Source of the DNA: an uncultured beta proteobacterium
GTDB lineage: Bacteria > Pseudomonadota > Gammaproteobacteria > Burkholderiales > Burkholderiaceae_C
Direction of reading: 5' to 3'
Assembly (NCBI GenBank): GCA_903894475.1
Contig: CAITQH010000099.1
Location: forward strand, 1 to 39,814
DNA length: 39,814 nt
This document shows, piece after piece, positions 29,830 through 37,985 of this stretch. Each line of letters begins with the position of its first letter. The stretch's first letter is position 1. Made by a program: the position numbers and the translations under genes. Below the pieces are notes generated by a model. It was given only the letters and a program-made list of their open reading frames with translations, made no database searches and was not told the DNA's origin.

Positions 29830-30239
29830 TCAATACTCCTCAGAAATTGTTCCAGAATGATGCAGGCCGCCGCTGCATCGGCATCCTTGGCACCCATTTG
29901 CAGCGCCTCGGTCGTGCTGTAGCGCTCGTCGACTTCGAACACCGGCAGCTTGAAGCGGCCCTGCAACTGGCGTGAGAAACGGCGCGCGCGAACAGTGTTT
30001 TCGTGCTCTGCACCGTCCGGGTGAAACGGCACACCGATCACCAAGGCATCGGGCTGCCACTCCTTGATACGCTGTGCAATCTGGTCGAAGCGGGCATCAC
30101 CCTCGGCCTGGATAGTGCCCTGCGGTTGAGCCGTGCACAGCAGCCGGTTGCCAACCGCAAAGCCGGTGCGTTTGATACCAAAATCAAGGGCCAGAAAAGT
30201 CTGCAGGGTCGGCGCTACAGACACTGGCCCAAGATTCAT
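29826..30239 (-). CDS. ruvX: RuvX/YqgF-type Holliday junction resolvase-like protein
   Basis: RNase H-fold protein of 137 residues with the family's N-terminal LALDFGIKRTGFAVG (first catalytic Asp), ALVIGVPFHPDG and FEVDERYSTTEA (second acidic site), plus the final DADAAAACIILEQFL. Members act in pre-16S rRNA processing or as putative resolvases. It overlaps yqgE and pyrR by 4 bp on each side. Confidence 0.94.
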   Translation of the reverse strand: MNLGPVSVAPTLQTFLALDFGIKRTGFAVGNRLLCTAQPQGTIQAEGDARFDQIAQRIKEWQPDALVIGVPFHPDGAEHENTVRARRFSRQLQGRFKLPVFEVDERYSTTEALQMGAKDADAAAACIILEQFLRSIE

Positions 30240-30835
30240 GCGTGCCCCGCGTCAGGTGAAAGCATCCAGGATTCGAAGCCGAGCAGGCGCAAGGCCTTGT
30301 CGTAACGCTGCGCTACCGGCGTATCAAAAATGATGCTGTTGCTGGCTGCCACGGTGAGCCAGCTGTTGTCCGACAGTTCTGACTCCAACTGCCCTTCACC
30401 CCAGGCGGCGTAGCCGAGCGAGACCAGCACCTTGCGCGGTCCGGCACCCCTGGCCAGCGCTTCCAGCACGTCCTTGGAGGTGGTCATCTCCAGTCCGCCG
30501 GGTATCGTCAGGGTTGAGGCGTAGAGGTGTTCGTTCGGCTTGTCAGAGCCGCCAGCGGAGTGTTCATGCAACACAAATCCACGCTCTGTCTGCACGGGTC
30601 CACCTTGAAATACCGGCGCATTTGAAAGATCGTCGCGGTGCAGCGGCAAATCGACCTTCTGGAACAGACGCTTCATGTCAATCTCGCAGGGTTTGTTGAT
30701 CACCAGTCCGAGCGCGCCGCGCTCATTGTGTTCACAAACATACACCACGCTGCGGCAGAAGACCTCGTCCTGCAATCCTGGCATTGCAATCAAAAAATGA
30801 TTCGTCAGGTTGGTTGGCGCAAAATCTCCGGGCAT
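30236..30835 (-). CDS. yqgE: YqgE/AlgH family protein (UPF0301)
   Basis: A 199-residue protein with the family signature LTNHFLIAMPGLQDEVFCRS, followed by ERGALGLVINKP and QGGPVQTERGFVLH, then LGYAAWGEGQLESEL. The function is unknown; AlgH was linked to alginate regulation in Pseudomonas. It is the first gene of the yqgE-ruvX-pyrR-pyrB-pyrX run, with no clear Shine-Dalgarno. Only 21 bp separate its start from that of the divergent phrB, so the promoters must overlap the coding regions. Confidence 0.94.
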   Translation of the reverse strand: MPGDFAPTNLTNHFLIAMPGLQDEVFCRSVVYVCEHNERGALGLVINKPCEIDMKRLFQKVDLPLHRDDLSNAPVFQGGPVQTERGFVLHEHSAGGSDKPNEHLYASTLTIPGGLEMTTSKDVLEALARGAGPRKVLVSLGYAAWGEGQLESELSDNSWLTVAASNSIIFDTPVAQRYDKALRLLGFESWMLSPDAGHA

Positions 30836-30856
30836 GCTTTGATTTTACCGGTGATC

Positions 30857-32320
30857 ATGAACAAGCAATTTGACGCAGGTCTGATTTGGTTTCGACGCGA
30901 TTTGCGCGTCAGCGACAACGCCGCACTGTGCCTGGCGCTGCAGGCCTGCAAAAAGCTTTATTGTGCTTTTGTCTTTGACACCGAAATTCTCGACGCCCTG
31001 CCCCGTTACGACCGCCGAGTCGAGTTCATTCGAGAGTCCTTGTGTGAGCTTGACGCATCGTTGCGCACACTGTGCACCAAGGAAGGCAGCATGCTGACGG
31101 TGCGGCACGGCGCCGCGGACATGGAAATCGTGGCTCTGGCCCACAGGCTTCGCGTGCAAGCCGTTTTTGCCGCCCATGACTACGAACCCCAGGCGCTGGG
31201 GCGCGACGCCAGGGTGCGCGGCAAGCTGGCTGATGCCGGCATCGCCTTTCACACCTGCAAAGATCACGTGATCTTTGAGGGTCGGGAACTCCTGACCCAG
31301 GCCGGCACGGCCTACGGTGTCTTCACACCCTACAAAAACAAGTGGCTCGCCAGCGTCACGGCGCAACATGTGCGCGAGCATGACGCCCTGCCTTTTGCCA
31401 ACGCCCTGACGCCAGCGCCGGCTGATTTCGCTGCGGTCGTACCAACGCTGGCGACCTTGGGGTTTGAGAAAACCAATCTGGGTGAGCTCGGAATTGGGAC
31501 CGGTGCATCGGGTGGACACCGACTCATTAAAGACTTCAACGAACGCATGGACCGCTACCACGAAACGCGCGATTTCCCGGCCATCCGAGGCCCCAGCTAC
31601 CTCGGCGTGCACCTGCGCTTTGGCACGGTATCGATCCGTCAACTGGCAGCCAGTGCGCTGCAGCGGCAGAGTCAGGGCAGCCGGGGCGCCAGCGTCTGGC
31701 TCAGCGAATTGATCTGGAGAGACTTCTATTTTTCGATTCTGGCCAACTTTCCGCACGTTGCCCAGGGTGCCTACAGGCGCGAGTACGACGCGATCCCATG
31801 GGAACATGGCAGAGTGGCCGAAGCGCTGTTTTCTGCCTGGTGCCAGGGCCGGACTGGCTACCCGCTGGTGGACGCCGCCATGATGCAGATCAACCGGACC
31901 GGCTACATGCACAACCGCCTGCGCATGGTGGCTGGCAGTTTTCTGGTGAAAGACCTGGGAATCGACTGGCGCTGCGGCGAGGCCTACTTTGCCCAGCACC
32001 TCAATGATTTTGACCTGGCAGCCAATAATGGTGGCTGGCAGTGGGTCAGTTCGAGCGGTTGCGACGCGCAGCCCTGGTTCAGAGTTTTCAACCCGATCAA
32101 TCAGAGTGAAAAGTTCGACAGCGAGGGCAAGTTCATCCGGCGCTACTTGCCACAACTGTCGCGCTTGCCCAATGCGCTGCTGCACGCGCCCTGGAGCGCC
32201 AGCGCTGCCCGGTTGCAGGAGGCTGGCGTGGTGCTGGGCCAGAACTACCCGCTGCCAATCGTGGACCACGCCGAAGCGCGCGCACGCACGCTGCAACGCT
32301 ACGCCGTGGTCAAGAAATAG
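30857..32320 (+). CDS. phrB: Deoxyribodipyrimidine photolyase (class I CPD type)
   Basis: Light-driven repair of UV cyclobutane pyrimidine dimers. It has 487 residues (E. coli 472). The N-terminal antenna domain starts GLIWFRRDLRVSDNAAL; the FAD domain has SELIWRDFY, GRTGYPLVDAAM, the TGYMHNRLRMV segment, and WQWVSSSGCDAQPWFRVFNP containing part of the tryptophan electron path. The ATG at 30857 is the family start; the 73-codon extension in the track is antisense to yqgE. The terminator-like hairpin starts 17 bp after the stop. Confidence 0.95.
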   Translation: MNKQFDAGLIWFRRDLRVSDNAALCLALQACKKLYCAFVFDTEILDALPRYDRRVEFIRESLCELDASLRTLCTKEGSMLTVRHGAADMEIVALAHRLRVQAVFAAHDYEPQALGRDARVRGKLADAGIAFHTCKDHVIFEGRELLTQAGTAYGVFTPYKNKWLASVTAQHVREHDALPFANALTPAPADFAAVVPTLATLGFEKTNLGELGIGTGASGGHRLIKDFNERMDRYHETRDFPAIRGPSYLGVHLRFGTVSIRQLAASALQRQSQGSRGASVWLSELIWRDFYFSILANFPHVAQGAYRREYDAIPWEHGRVAEALFSAWCQGRTGYPLVDAAMMQINRTGYMHNRLRMVAGSFLVKDLGIDWRCGEAYFAQHLNDFDLAANNGGWQWVSSSGCDAQPWFRVFNPINQSEKFDSEGKFIRRYLPQLSRLPNALLHAPWSASAARLQEAGVVLGQNYPLPIVDHAEARARTLQRYAVVKK

Positions 32321-32337
32321 TTCCGATAGAATCAAGC

Positions 32338-32371
32338 ACCGGGCCCAAGCAATTGTGGTCCGGTTTTTTTT
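32338..32371 (+). terminator. Intrinsic terminator after phrB, before guaC
   Basis: An 8-bp stem (ACCGGGCC / GGTCCGGT, one G-U pair) with an 11-nt loop runs into eight T. It ends 30 bp before the guaC start. A -10-like TAGAAT at 32327-32332 lies just before it, so it may instead act as an attenuator in a guaC leader. Confidence 0.85.
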
Positions 32372-32401
32372 GCCGGATCCAATCCATCAGGAGTACGGAC
32401 C

Positions 32402-33379
32402 ATGGAAATCTTTGACTACGAGAACATTCTTCTGCTGCCGCGCAAATGCCGCGTCGAGAGCCGATCCGAATGCGACGCCAGTGTGGAGCTCGGCGGTCGG
32501 CGTTTTCGCATCCCGGTGGTGCCGGCCAACATGAAGACCGTGGTCAATGAAGAAATCTGCATCTGGCTGGCACAGAACGGCTATTTCTACGTGATGCACC
32601 GCTTTGACCTGGACAACGTGCAGTTCGTGAGGAACATGAAGGCGCTCGGACTGTATGCCTCGATCTCGCTGGGAGTGAAGCAACCCGACTACGACGCCGT
32701 TGAACAGTTGCTGACGCTGGGACTGGTGCCTGAATACGTGACCATCGACATCGCCCATGGCCACTCGGACAGCGTGAAGAACATGATTGGCTACCTGAAA
32801 GAGAAGATGCCTTCAGCCTTCATTATTGCCGGCAACGTAGCAACACCCGAAGCGGTGATCGACCTGGAGAACTGGGGCGCTGACGCCACCAAAGTTGGCA
32901 TCGGCCCAGGCAAGGTCTGCATCACCAAGCTGAAGACCGGTTTTGGCACCGGCGGCTGGCAACTGAGCGCCGTCAAGTGGTGCGCCCGTGTCGCAACCAA
33001 GCCGATCATTGCCGACGGCGGCATTCGCGAGCACGGCGACATCGCCAAGTCAATCCGCTTTGGCGCCACCATGGTGATGATTGGTTCTATGCTGGCGGGC
33101 CACGAGACCAGCCCCGGCCAGACGGTGGAGGTGGACGGCAAACTGTTCAAGGAATACTACGGCTCGGCCAGCGACTTCAACAAGGGCGAATACAAACACG
33201 TTGAAGGCAAACGGATTCTGGAGCCCATCAAGGGCAGCCTGGCCAACACCCTGATCGAAATGGAACAGGACGTGCAGAGTTCCATCAGCTATTCGGGCGG
33301 CAAGAAGTTGATGGACATCCGCAAGGTCAACTACGTCACACTGGGCGGTGACAACGCGGGCGAACACCTGTTGATGTAA
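32402..33379 (+). CDS. guaC: GMP reductase (Bacillus-type GuaC)
   Basis: NADPH-dependent reductive deamination of GMP to IMP, purine interconversion. The 325-residue TIM barrel lacks the CBS domains of IMP dehydrogenase. The catalytic Cys173 lies in [49 protein letters not shown] and [11 protein letters not shown] match the shorter GMP reductase class I know from Bacillus/Staphylococcus rather than the E. coli GuaC. Whether this form is common in the lineage or transferred cannot be told here. AGGAG precedes the ATG. A terminator hairpin 30 bp upstream may limit readthrough from phrB. Confidence 0.92.
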   Translation: MEIFDYENILLLPRKCRVESRSECDASVELGGRRFRIPVVPANMKTVVNEEICIWLAQNGYFYVMHRFDLDNVQFVRNMKALGLYASISLGVKQPDYDAVEQLLTLGLVPEYVTIDIAHGHSDSVKNMIGYLKEKMPSAFIIAGNVATPEAVIDLENWGADATKVGIGPGKVCITKLKTGFGTGGWQLSAVKWCARVATKPIIADGGIREHGDIAKSIRFGATMVMIGSMLAGHETSPGQTVEVDGKLFKEYYGSASDFNKGEYKHVEGKRILEPIKGSLANTLIEMEQDVQSSISYSGGKKLMDIRKVNYVTLGGDNAGEHLLM

Positions 33380-33590
33380 CGGGGCCCGGCTGGCATGATT
33401 CGGCACGTCATGATGCCCAATCATGGCGGGCGACTTGGGGTTCGCATTTTCATTCAGTGGTGGTAGACTGATTTCCGAAGTCAATGCTTGCTGGAGGGCG
33501 AGTCATTGCCTTTAGTCTGAGCTTGATCAGATTGTGTCAGGCCGAAGTACTTGATAAAGGAAAGGAACTGCCCTTAGGGTTGAGACAATC

Positions 33591-33896
33591 ATGAAAAAGC
33601 CTCAAGAAAATGTGCCTGAAAAGCAGATGCGCCGCGCGAGAATAAGTTCCAGGCTTCCAACTACGGTCAATGGAGTCAAGGGCGTCACGCGTGACATCAG
33701 TCGCAGCGGTCTGTATATCGTTCAGAGCAGCAGGCTCGAAATTGGTTCACATATCGATTTTTGGATCAACCTGGATACGCCAGGTGGCAAGTTGAAACTG
33801 TCTTGCGAAGGCAACGTGGTTCGCGTGGAAGAAGTTGATGGAAAATTTGGAATCGGAGTCAAGATCCTCAGCCAAGTTATTGAGGGCAACGAATAG
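33591..33896 (+). CDS. Small PilZ-domain protein (probable c-di-GMP receptor)
   Basis: A 101-residue protein that is almost entirely a PilZ domain. The two c-di-GMP-binding motifs are present: RISSR (RxxxR, near residue 16) and DISRSGLYI (D/NxSxxG, near 37). A later GIGVKIL strand completes the barrel. It has no membrane segment. The 211-bp leader after guaC contains no gene that I recognise; the Shine-Dalgarno is weak. The c-di-GMP target cannot be inferred from context. Confidence 0.82.
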   Translation: MKKPQENVPEKQMRRARISSRLPTTVNGVKGVTRDISRSGLYIVQSSRLEIGSHIDFWINLDTPGGKLKLSCEGNVVRVEEVDGKFGIGVKILSQVIEGNE

Positions 33897-33991
33897 CTGT
33901 GTGGGCTGAAATCATGTGTGCGAGCACCTGCACCAGATGCACTCAGGCACAAAAGCAGATCAAATTTGCCGAACTGCGCAGCACCGGACAA

Positions 33992-34228
33992 CTACCTTTG
34001 TGGAACCCGATAATGCGCTTCCTCTGTGACCCTGGCGGCATCAGACGCGGCAATTGCCGCTGATTCCGCTGCTATTTGCATCAGCGGCTTGGCGGCTTCC
34101 TTGGCGGCGCGCTGTTGTTGCTCATTCATTAGTCCGTCGCTCGCCTCATATTGTCGTACCAAGTACAACAATGCGGCAATAGACAAAGCCGCGCCCACAG
34201 CCCACGCCAACACCCTGCGCTTTGTCAT
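33992..34228 (-). CDS. Small single-pass membrane protein, unknown function
   Basis: A 78-residue protein beginning MTKRRVLAWAVGAALSIAALLYLVRQYE: a positively charged start and one hydrophobic helix (about 8-25), followed by an Ala/Glu-rich soluble helix. No family is recognised. The start at 34228 has a GGGGG run 7 nt upstream; the track's start 29 codons earlier gives a Cys-rich shadow extension that overlaps hslR. Divergent from hslR (56 bp). Confidence 0.6.
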   Translation of the reverse strand: MTKRRVLAWAVGAALSIAALLYLVRQYEASDGLMNEQQQRAAKEAAKPLMQIAAESAAIAASDAARVTEEAHYRVPQR

Positions 34229-34284
34229 GTTATCCCCCGCTTTGTTGATCCGTTTCCAGTTTACCCCGCATAATCCTCCGCAGT

Positions 34285-34650
34285 ATGCGCATCGACAAAT
34301 GGCTATGGGCCGCACGTTTCTTTAAGACACGTTCATTGGCAACCGATGAGATCAACCGTGGGCGCGTGCAAATGGAGCGGCATGACGTCAAGCCGTCCCG
34401 GGAAATCCGGGTTGGGGATGTGATCACCCTGATGCAGGCCAGGACGGCGCATACCGTTATCGTGAAAGGCCTTAACCAACAGCGTGGACCAGCCTCCGCG
34501 GCACAACATCTCTACGAGGAGACAGCAGAAAGTTTTCAAGCAAGAGCCAACGCTATCGAACTCCATCACTTGAGCCCGGAGCCTGCACTGACCATTGCGC
34601 ATGGCCGACCTACAAAACGGGATCGCCGGAATTTACAACAATTTGGATAA
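34285..34650 (+). CDS. hslR: Hsp15 (HslR), S4-domain RNA-binding heat shock protein
   Basis: Ribosome-associated protein that recycles stalled 50S subunits carrying nascent peptidyl-tRNA. It has 121 residues: the N-terminal S4 domain MRIDKWLWAARFFKTRSLAT..INRGRVQ, then a basic C-terminal tail ending RPTKRDRRNLQQF, as in E. coli Hsp15. It is 9 bp before the EipA-like gene on the same strand. Confidence 0.92.
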   Translation: MRIDKWLWAARFFKTRSLATDEINRGRVQMERHDVKPSREIRVGDVITLMQARTAHTVIVKGLNQQRGPASAAQHLYEETAESFQARANAIELHHLSPEPALTIAHGRPTKRDRRNLQQFG

Positions 34651-34659
34651 ACCAGACCC

Positions 34660-35271
34660 ATGACCACCTCGAATCGACGATCGAATTTTCACACGTGCTT
34701 TGCCAGGATTGCGCAAGCAGTGCTTTTCGCTGGAGTGATGGCTGCGACGCCCGGTCATGCCGCTGACGGTTCAACGGATTCCGACAAAGGCACTTACGAC
34801 CAGGAGTCAGTCCTCAAGGACGCCGAGCAATTTTTTGGTGCCAGCACCGAGGGACTTGCCAAGATTGTCGAGAAGGCCTTCAAAGAGCATGGTCGACCCA
34901 GCGGCTATATCAAAGGCGAAGAGGCCAGTGGTGCGGTCACTGTAGGCCTGCGCTACGGAAACGGAATGCTCAGCATGAAGACCGGCAAATCCAGAAAAGT
35001 CTATTGGCAAGGCCCTTCCATCGGATTCGACTTTGGTGCCAATGTATCCAAAGTTTTTGTGTTGGTCTACCACCTCCCTTCCAGCGACAAGATATACCAA
35101 CGCTTCCCGGCAGTGGACGGCAGTTTTTATTACGTTGGCGGAGCCGGCATCAACTATCAGCAACGCGATGGCGTCATACTCGCGCCCATTCGGCTTGGCG
35201 TCGGGATGCGGGCCGGTGCGAGCATTGGCTACATGCACTACACCCGAGAGAAGACTTATCTTCCGTTCTAA
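34660..35271 (+). CDS. EipA-like envelope protein (DUF1134)
   Basis: A 203-residue exported protein. The signal peptide covers about 1-34 (AQAVLFAGVMAATPGHAA). The mature part matches the DUF1134/EipA family: TYDQESVLKDAEQFFG, YIKGEEASGAVTVGLRYG, VYWQGPSIGFDFGAN and FYYVGGAGINYQQRDG. EipA of Brucella and Caulobacter is a periplasmic protein needed for envelope integrity; the role here is inferred. It starts 9 bp after hslR and probably shares its transcript. Confidence 0.85.
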   Translation: MTTSNRRSNFHTCFARIAQAVLFAGVMAATPGHAADGSTDSDKGTYDQESVLKDAEQFFGASTEGLAKIVEKAFKEHGRPSGYIKGEEASGAVTVGLRYGNGMLSMKTGKSRKVYWQGPSIGFDFGANVSKVFVLVYHLPSSDKIYQRFPAVDGSFYYVGGAGINYQQRDGVILAPIRLGVGMRAGASIGYMHYTREKTYLPF

Positions 35272-35304
35272 GGTGCTTGGCATGGTGGAGCGGGCAGGCC
35301 ATTT

Positions 35305-35599
35305 TCATTCGCCTGCGGAATTTGCGCTCACGAATGACGCGCCCCCAAGTAGCAGATTCTTTTTCAATGTAAGCCTGGGACGTGGAAGACGTGGAGTAAT
35401 AGGCCGCAACGCGACCACCCAACAAGTCTTGCAGCGCTGGCGCACCGCCTTTATAAGGAATATGCACCGTGTCAATCTTGGCCATGTCAATCACCGGGTC
35501 GTAAGGTAGCTTCATCAGGTGTGGTGCAATGGCCAAGGGGCCGACCGAGCCAAATAAGATGAGGCGTGCGCCCGTGTCAGCGGCCCCACCAGCAGCAGC
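35305..35599 (-). pseudogene. TctC/Bug tricarboxylate-receptor remnant with internal deletions
   Basis: Minus-strand reading gives pieces of a Bug-family (TctC) periplasmic solute receptor joined with parts missing: an N-terminal-type piece (RLILFGSVGPLAIAPHLMKL), PYDPVIDMA, then directly a middle piece (VHIPYKGGAPALQDLLGGRV), then the C-terminal piece (YIEKESATWGRVIRE). A full receptor has about 320 residues; fewer than 100 recognisable ones remain, with no signal peptide. The frame is open from just after the TAG of the DUF2145 gene. The remnant looks like a decayed gene with at least two internal deletions. Confidence 0.72.
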
Positions 35600-36418
35600 C
35601 TAATGGATCGTTTGCAACGGATGAGTAGTCAATCCCGCCCGTTGTAGCCAAGCAAATACCGAGTCTGCTGTAACTGTTTCAATTCGGTCGCCAAAGCGCT
35701 TCTCATTAGGGTGGTCGTCAAACGCCACGTTTGCAGCTGTCATGCGTGCGCCTAGCCGAACTAGAACTCCAAGTTTCAAAACGCCAGCTTGGTAATCGTG
35801 GTTCATGAGCCAAGTCTGAGCTTGGCCCCGGCTGGCCCCTGCACCTGCCATTTCTGGATCCAACGCCATGGCAACCGTTTCAATAGCCCACTGGTTTGAC
35901 TGTTGGTATTTCAAGCCCCAAACGTAGCTAACCATGCTGTAAGGTTTGACGTGCATTTGCACCGCGCGACGATCATCCAAGAGGACTGACTGTAACTTGC
36001 GCTGTACATCGGGTGTGGGCATCATCCAGGCCGCTTCAAATCGCCATAGATCATCCATGAAGAATTCACCTAGCCCTTGACGGTAGATCGCCGCATCGGC
36101 GCTTCCACATTGATTGAGCTTATGCAAGATGCGCCAGGCATGGCCACCCTGTCCATCGGGTTGTTGGTATGCAAATCCCAAGTGAGAATAGTGCAAACCG
36201 TATTTCCTCAAATCTTGCCCAGCCCGGGCCAAAACCACCACCTGTGCGCCACTTGCCTCCAGGACGTTGACAGCATGCTGTGCCAACTCAAGCGCACGCA
36301 ATACGGTCTCGGTCTTGGGTGGTTGTGGTTCGGCGCAAGTTCGTCCGGCATGCGCCACTTGGGCAAGCAGCATGTAGCCGCAAACCGATGCAGCGAACTG
36401 GCGAGAGATCATATTCAC
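35600..36418 (-). CDS. DUF2145-family exported protein
   Basis: A 272-residue protein with a signal peptide (about 1-24, ending AHAG) and a mature domain I recognise as DUF2145: VVVLARAGQDLRKYGLHYSHLGF, AWRILHKLNQCGS, GLGEFFMDDLWRFEAAWM and SNQWAIETVAMAL. The domain resembles periplasmic papain-like or NlpC-like folds only loosely, so I assign no enzyme activity. The start is GTG at 36418, overlapping the stop of the preceding gene by 4 bp (GTGA), which indicates coupled translation; the ATG two codons later is an alternative. Confidence 0.8.
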   Translation of the reverse strand: MNMISRQFAASVCGYMLLAQVAHAGRTCAEPQPPKTETVLRALELAQHAVNVLEASGAQVVVLARAGQDLRKYGLHYSHLGFAYQQPDGQGGHAWRILHKLNQCGSADAAIYRQGLGEFFMDDLWRFEAAWMMPTPDVQRKLQSVLLDDRRAVQMHVKPYSMVSYVWGLKYQQSNQWAIETVAMALDPEMAGAGASRGQAQTWLMNHDYQAGVLKLGVLVRLGARMTAANVAFDDHPNEKRFGDRIETVTADSVFAWLQRAGLTTHPLQTIH

Positions 36419-36903
36419 TGCGTGACGCGTTCGCTATGTAGTAGCGATTGTCCAACAGCATTGGGAATGAAGGCAATCACTTCCCCTGCCACCGACAAAA
36501 CCGTGCCCGCGCCGACAATGCTTACTGTCACCACCGCGCCTGTTACCACGGAAGCGGCTGCGGATGCCTTGCCGACAAGCTGCACGCTGACACGCGCGCC
36601 ATCCGAGGCACGCTCCAACAAATAGACAGCCCCCTTGGCAGACAATTCCACCGCCTTGACCGTTAAGACCGAGCCCGCTGTCGACAGGATGGCCGGTGTA
36701 GCAACCATGGCGCCAGCCACTGCACTGGTCCCCACCACGACGGATGCAAGAGGCATTGTCGATACGGCACTTGAAGTCGTGGAGGCATCATTGGCAGCTT
36801 GAACATGAAGAGATGCAGTACCCCCCAGCGACAACACACCAACAACAATCAGCGCAGCAGCAAACCCAGATTTCATCAAATTAATCCTGTTCAGATTGGA
36901 CAT
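36415..36903 (-). CDS. Exported Ala/Val-rich partner of the DUF2145 protein
   Basis: A 162-residue product: signal peptide (about 1-39, ending VQA), then a mature part rich in Ala, Val, Ser and Gly with several hydrophobic stretches (PLASVVVGTSAVAGAMVATP, SVVTGAVVTVSIVGAG) and a C-terminal FIPNAVGQSLLHSERV. No named domain is recognised. Its stop overlaps the GTG start of the DUF2145 gene, so the two form a coupled pair, probably acting together in the envelope. The ATG at 36903 is used; the track's TTG lies three codons upstream. Confidence 0.72.
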   Translation of the reverse strand: MSNLNRINLMKSGFAAALIVVGVLSLGGTASLHVQAANDASTTSSAVSTMPLASVVVGTSAVAGAMVATPAILSTAGSVLTVKAVELSAKGAVYLLERASDGARVSVQLVGKASAAASVVTGAVVTVSIVGAGTVLSVAGEVIAFIPNAVGQSLLHSERVTQ

Positions 36904-36979
36904 TCGGGCCAAACGCAGAGCTGTGCGCTCTCATCGCCGCCTCCCCGCTGGGCTCATCCTGCAAAGACTTGACAGCTTA

Positions 36980-37306
36980 CTACTTCTTCTTTTTCTCCGC
37001 CGGCTTAACCTCAGCAGCAGCGCGCGGTTTGGCCGCTTTCTTTGCCTTGGGGGCTTCCTCTTTTGGTTTTGTCAGGCGCTCCGCCTTCATTACGGCGAGT
37101 TCCGCTGTCAGTTTCTCCGCAGCATCAATAGCCTGTAGGCGGACCTGTGATTCCTTAACCTTTGACTTCAACTCCCTGACGCCGATATCATGAGCGATTC
37201 TTGTTGCGTCAAGCCCTTTGTCTCCAAGAAGCGTCTGGCGTTTCTGCAACTTCGCCTCCCATTCGACCAACTGCTTCTGCCGTGTTTCTCTGCTGAGGGA
37301 CGTCAT
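36980..37306 (-). CDS. Small coiled-coil protein with Lys/Ala-rich tail
   Basis: A 108-residue cytoplasmic protein: residues 1-75 are a charged helix or coiled coil (RQKQLVEWEAKLQKRQTLL), and the tail is KPKEEAPKAKKAAKPRAAAE ending in KKKK, reminiscent of nucleic-acid-binding tails. It is not a named family that I can identify. AAAGGAG lies 6 nt before the ATG, which supports it as a real gene. Confidence 0.65.
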   Translation of the reverse strand: MTSLSRETRQKQLVEWEAKLQKRQTLLGDKGLDATRIAHDIGVRELKSKVKESQVRLQAIDAAEKLTAELAVMKAERLTKPKEEAPKAKKAAKPRAAAEVKPAEKKKK

Positions 37307-37324
37307 AGATTTCTCCTTTGTTTT

Positions 37325-37482
37325 TCATTGTATAACCCGCTTGATCCCAGCGCTTGTCTCCAGTTGATGGTTACTTCCATCGCACGAAGGCTTTCCAGCC
37401 TTCAGTCTATAGCTCACCGCCTCCATCTCTTGAATTTCAACGTGTATTTGCTACGTGCCTGTCCGTCTTTCCTCTTGCTCAT
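37325..37482 (-). pseudogene. IS3-family transposase OrfA remnant (frameshifted)
   Basis: After GGAGG the ATG at 37482 begins MSKRKDGQARSKYTLKFK, the usual start of IS3/IS911-type OrfA, but an extra AG shifts the frame and gives a stop five codons on. The sequence resumes as MEAV in the other frame (from 37426), then loses similarity and stops at 37325. No OrfB or matching inverted repeats are found nearby. Only the N-terminal match supports the family call. Confidence 0.5.
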
Positions 37483-37907
37483 TTCGTAACCTCCAGTGTC
37501 TGAAATTTTCCATCAGCTATGCAGTACGTTTTCCGGGGGCAAGCTCAATCCGTCCCATTCGATCAGCAACTGTCCCATCAGAGTGGTCGACTACTACGTG
37601 ATGCCCGCGCTTGATCTTGCGGGGCCGGCACTGAGCATCTTCAGCCGGCGTGAAAGCAGTCTGGATTGCTTTCGCTTTGACTCTCTGGACTTCCTTTATG
37701 GAATGACCGAGCGCATGCCGGTGATGCGCCGGGGTCATGGATTACCGCCCCTCTTTTTGCGGCCAAACCTAAAGCCCCTTGCGCTCAATTGAACAGCCCT
37801 TACCAAGGAAACCGCTCCGCATTGGAACCCCCTTTGATTTCAAATTGACCCACGCGCGAGGCCCCTGGTCAAAGCTTCTTTGCTTATCGCGTGGCCACTT
37901 AACAGCC

Positions 37908-37935
37908 CGGCGGGCGCTTCGCTTTGTGCCCGCCG
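37908..37935. repeat. Inverted repeat
   Basis: Perfect 8-bp arms CGGCGGGC (37908-37915) and GCCCGCCG (37928-37935) with a 12-bp loop. There is no T-tract after it, so it is not a standard terminator. A related phrase with GGGCGCTCGCTTTGT occurs just downstream. Confidence 0.6.
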
Positions 37936-37985
37936 AATACCGCTCGCGGGGCGCTCGCTTTGTTAACAAGTTTGTGTGCCCGTGC

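Noticed and set aside
30845-32335. 496-aa minus-strand ORF
   Set aside because: Antisense to phrB, which carries all photolyase motifs.
32321-32401. Purine riboswitch before guaC
   Set aside because: The leader is too short and lacks the three-way junction and conserved loops; only a terminator hairpin is present.
37517-37738. 73-aa minus-strand ORF near the IS remnant
   Set aside because: Some transposase-like impression, but I could not match any motif, and no ribosome site is present.
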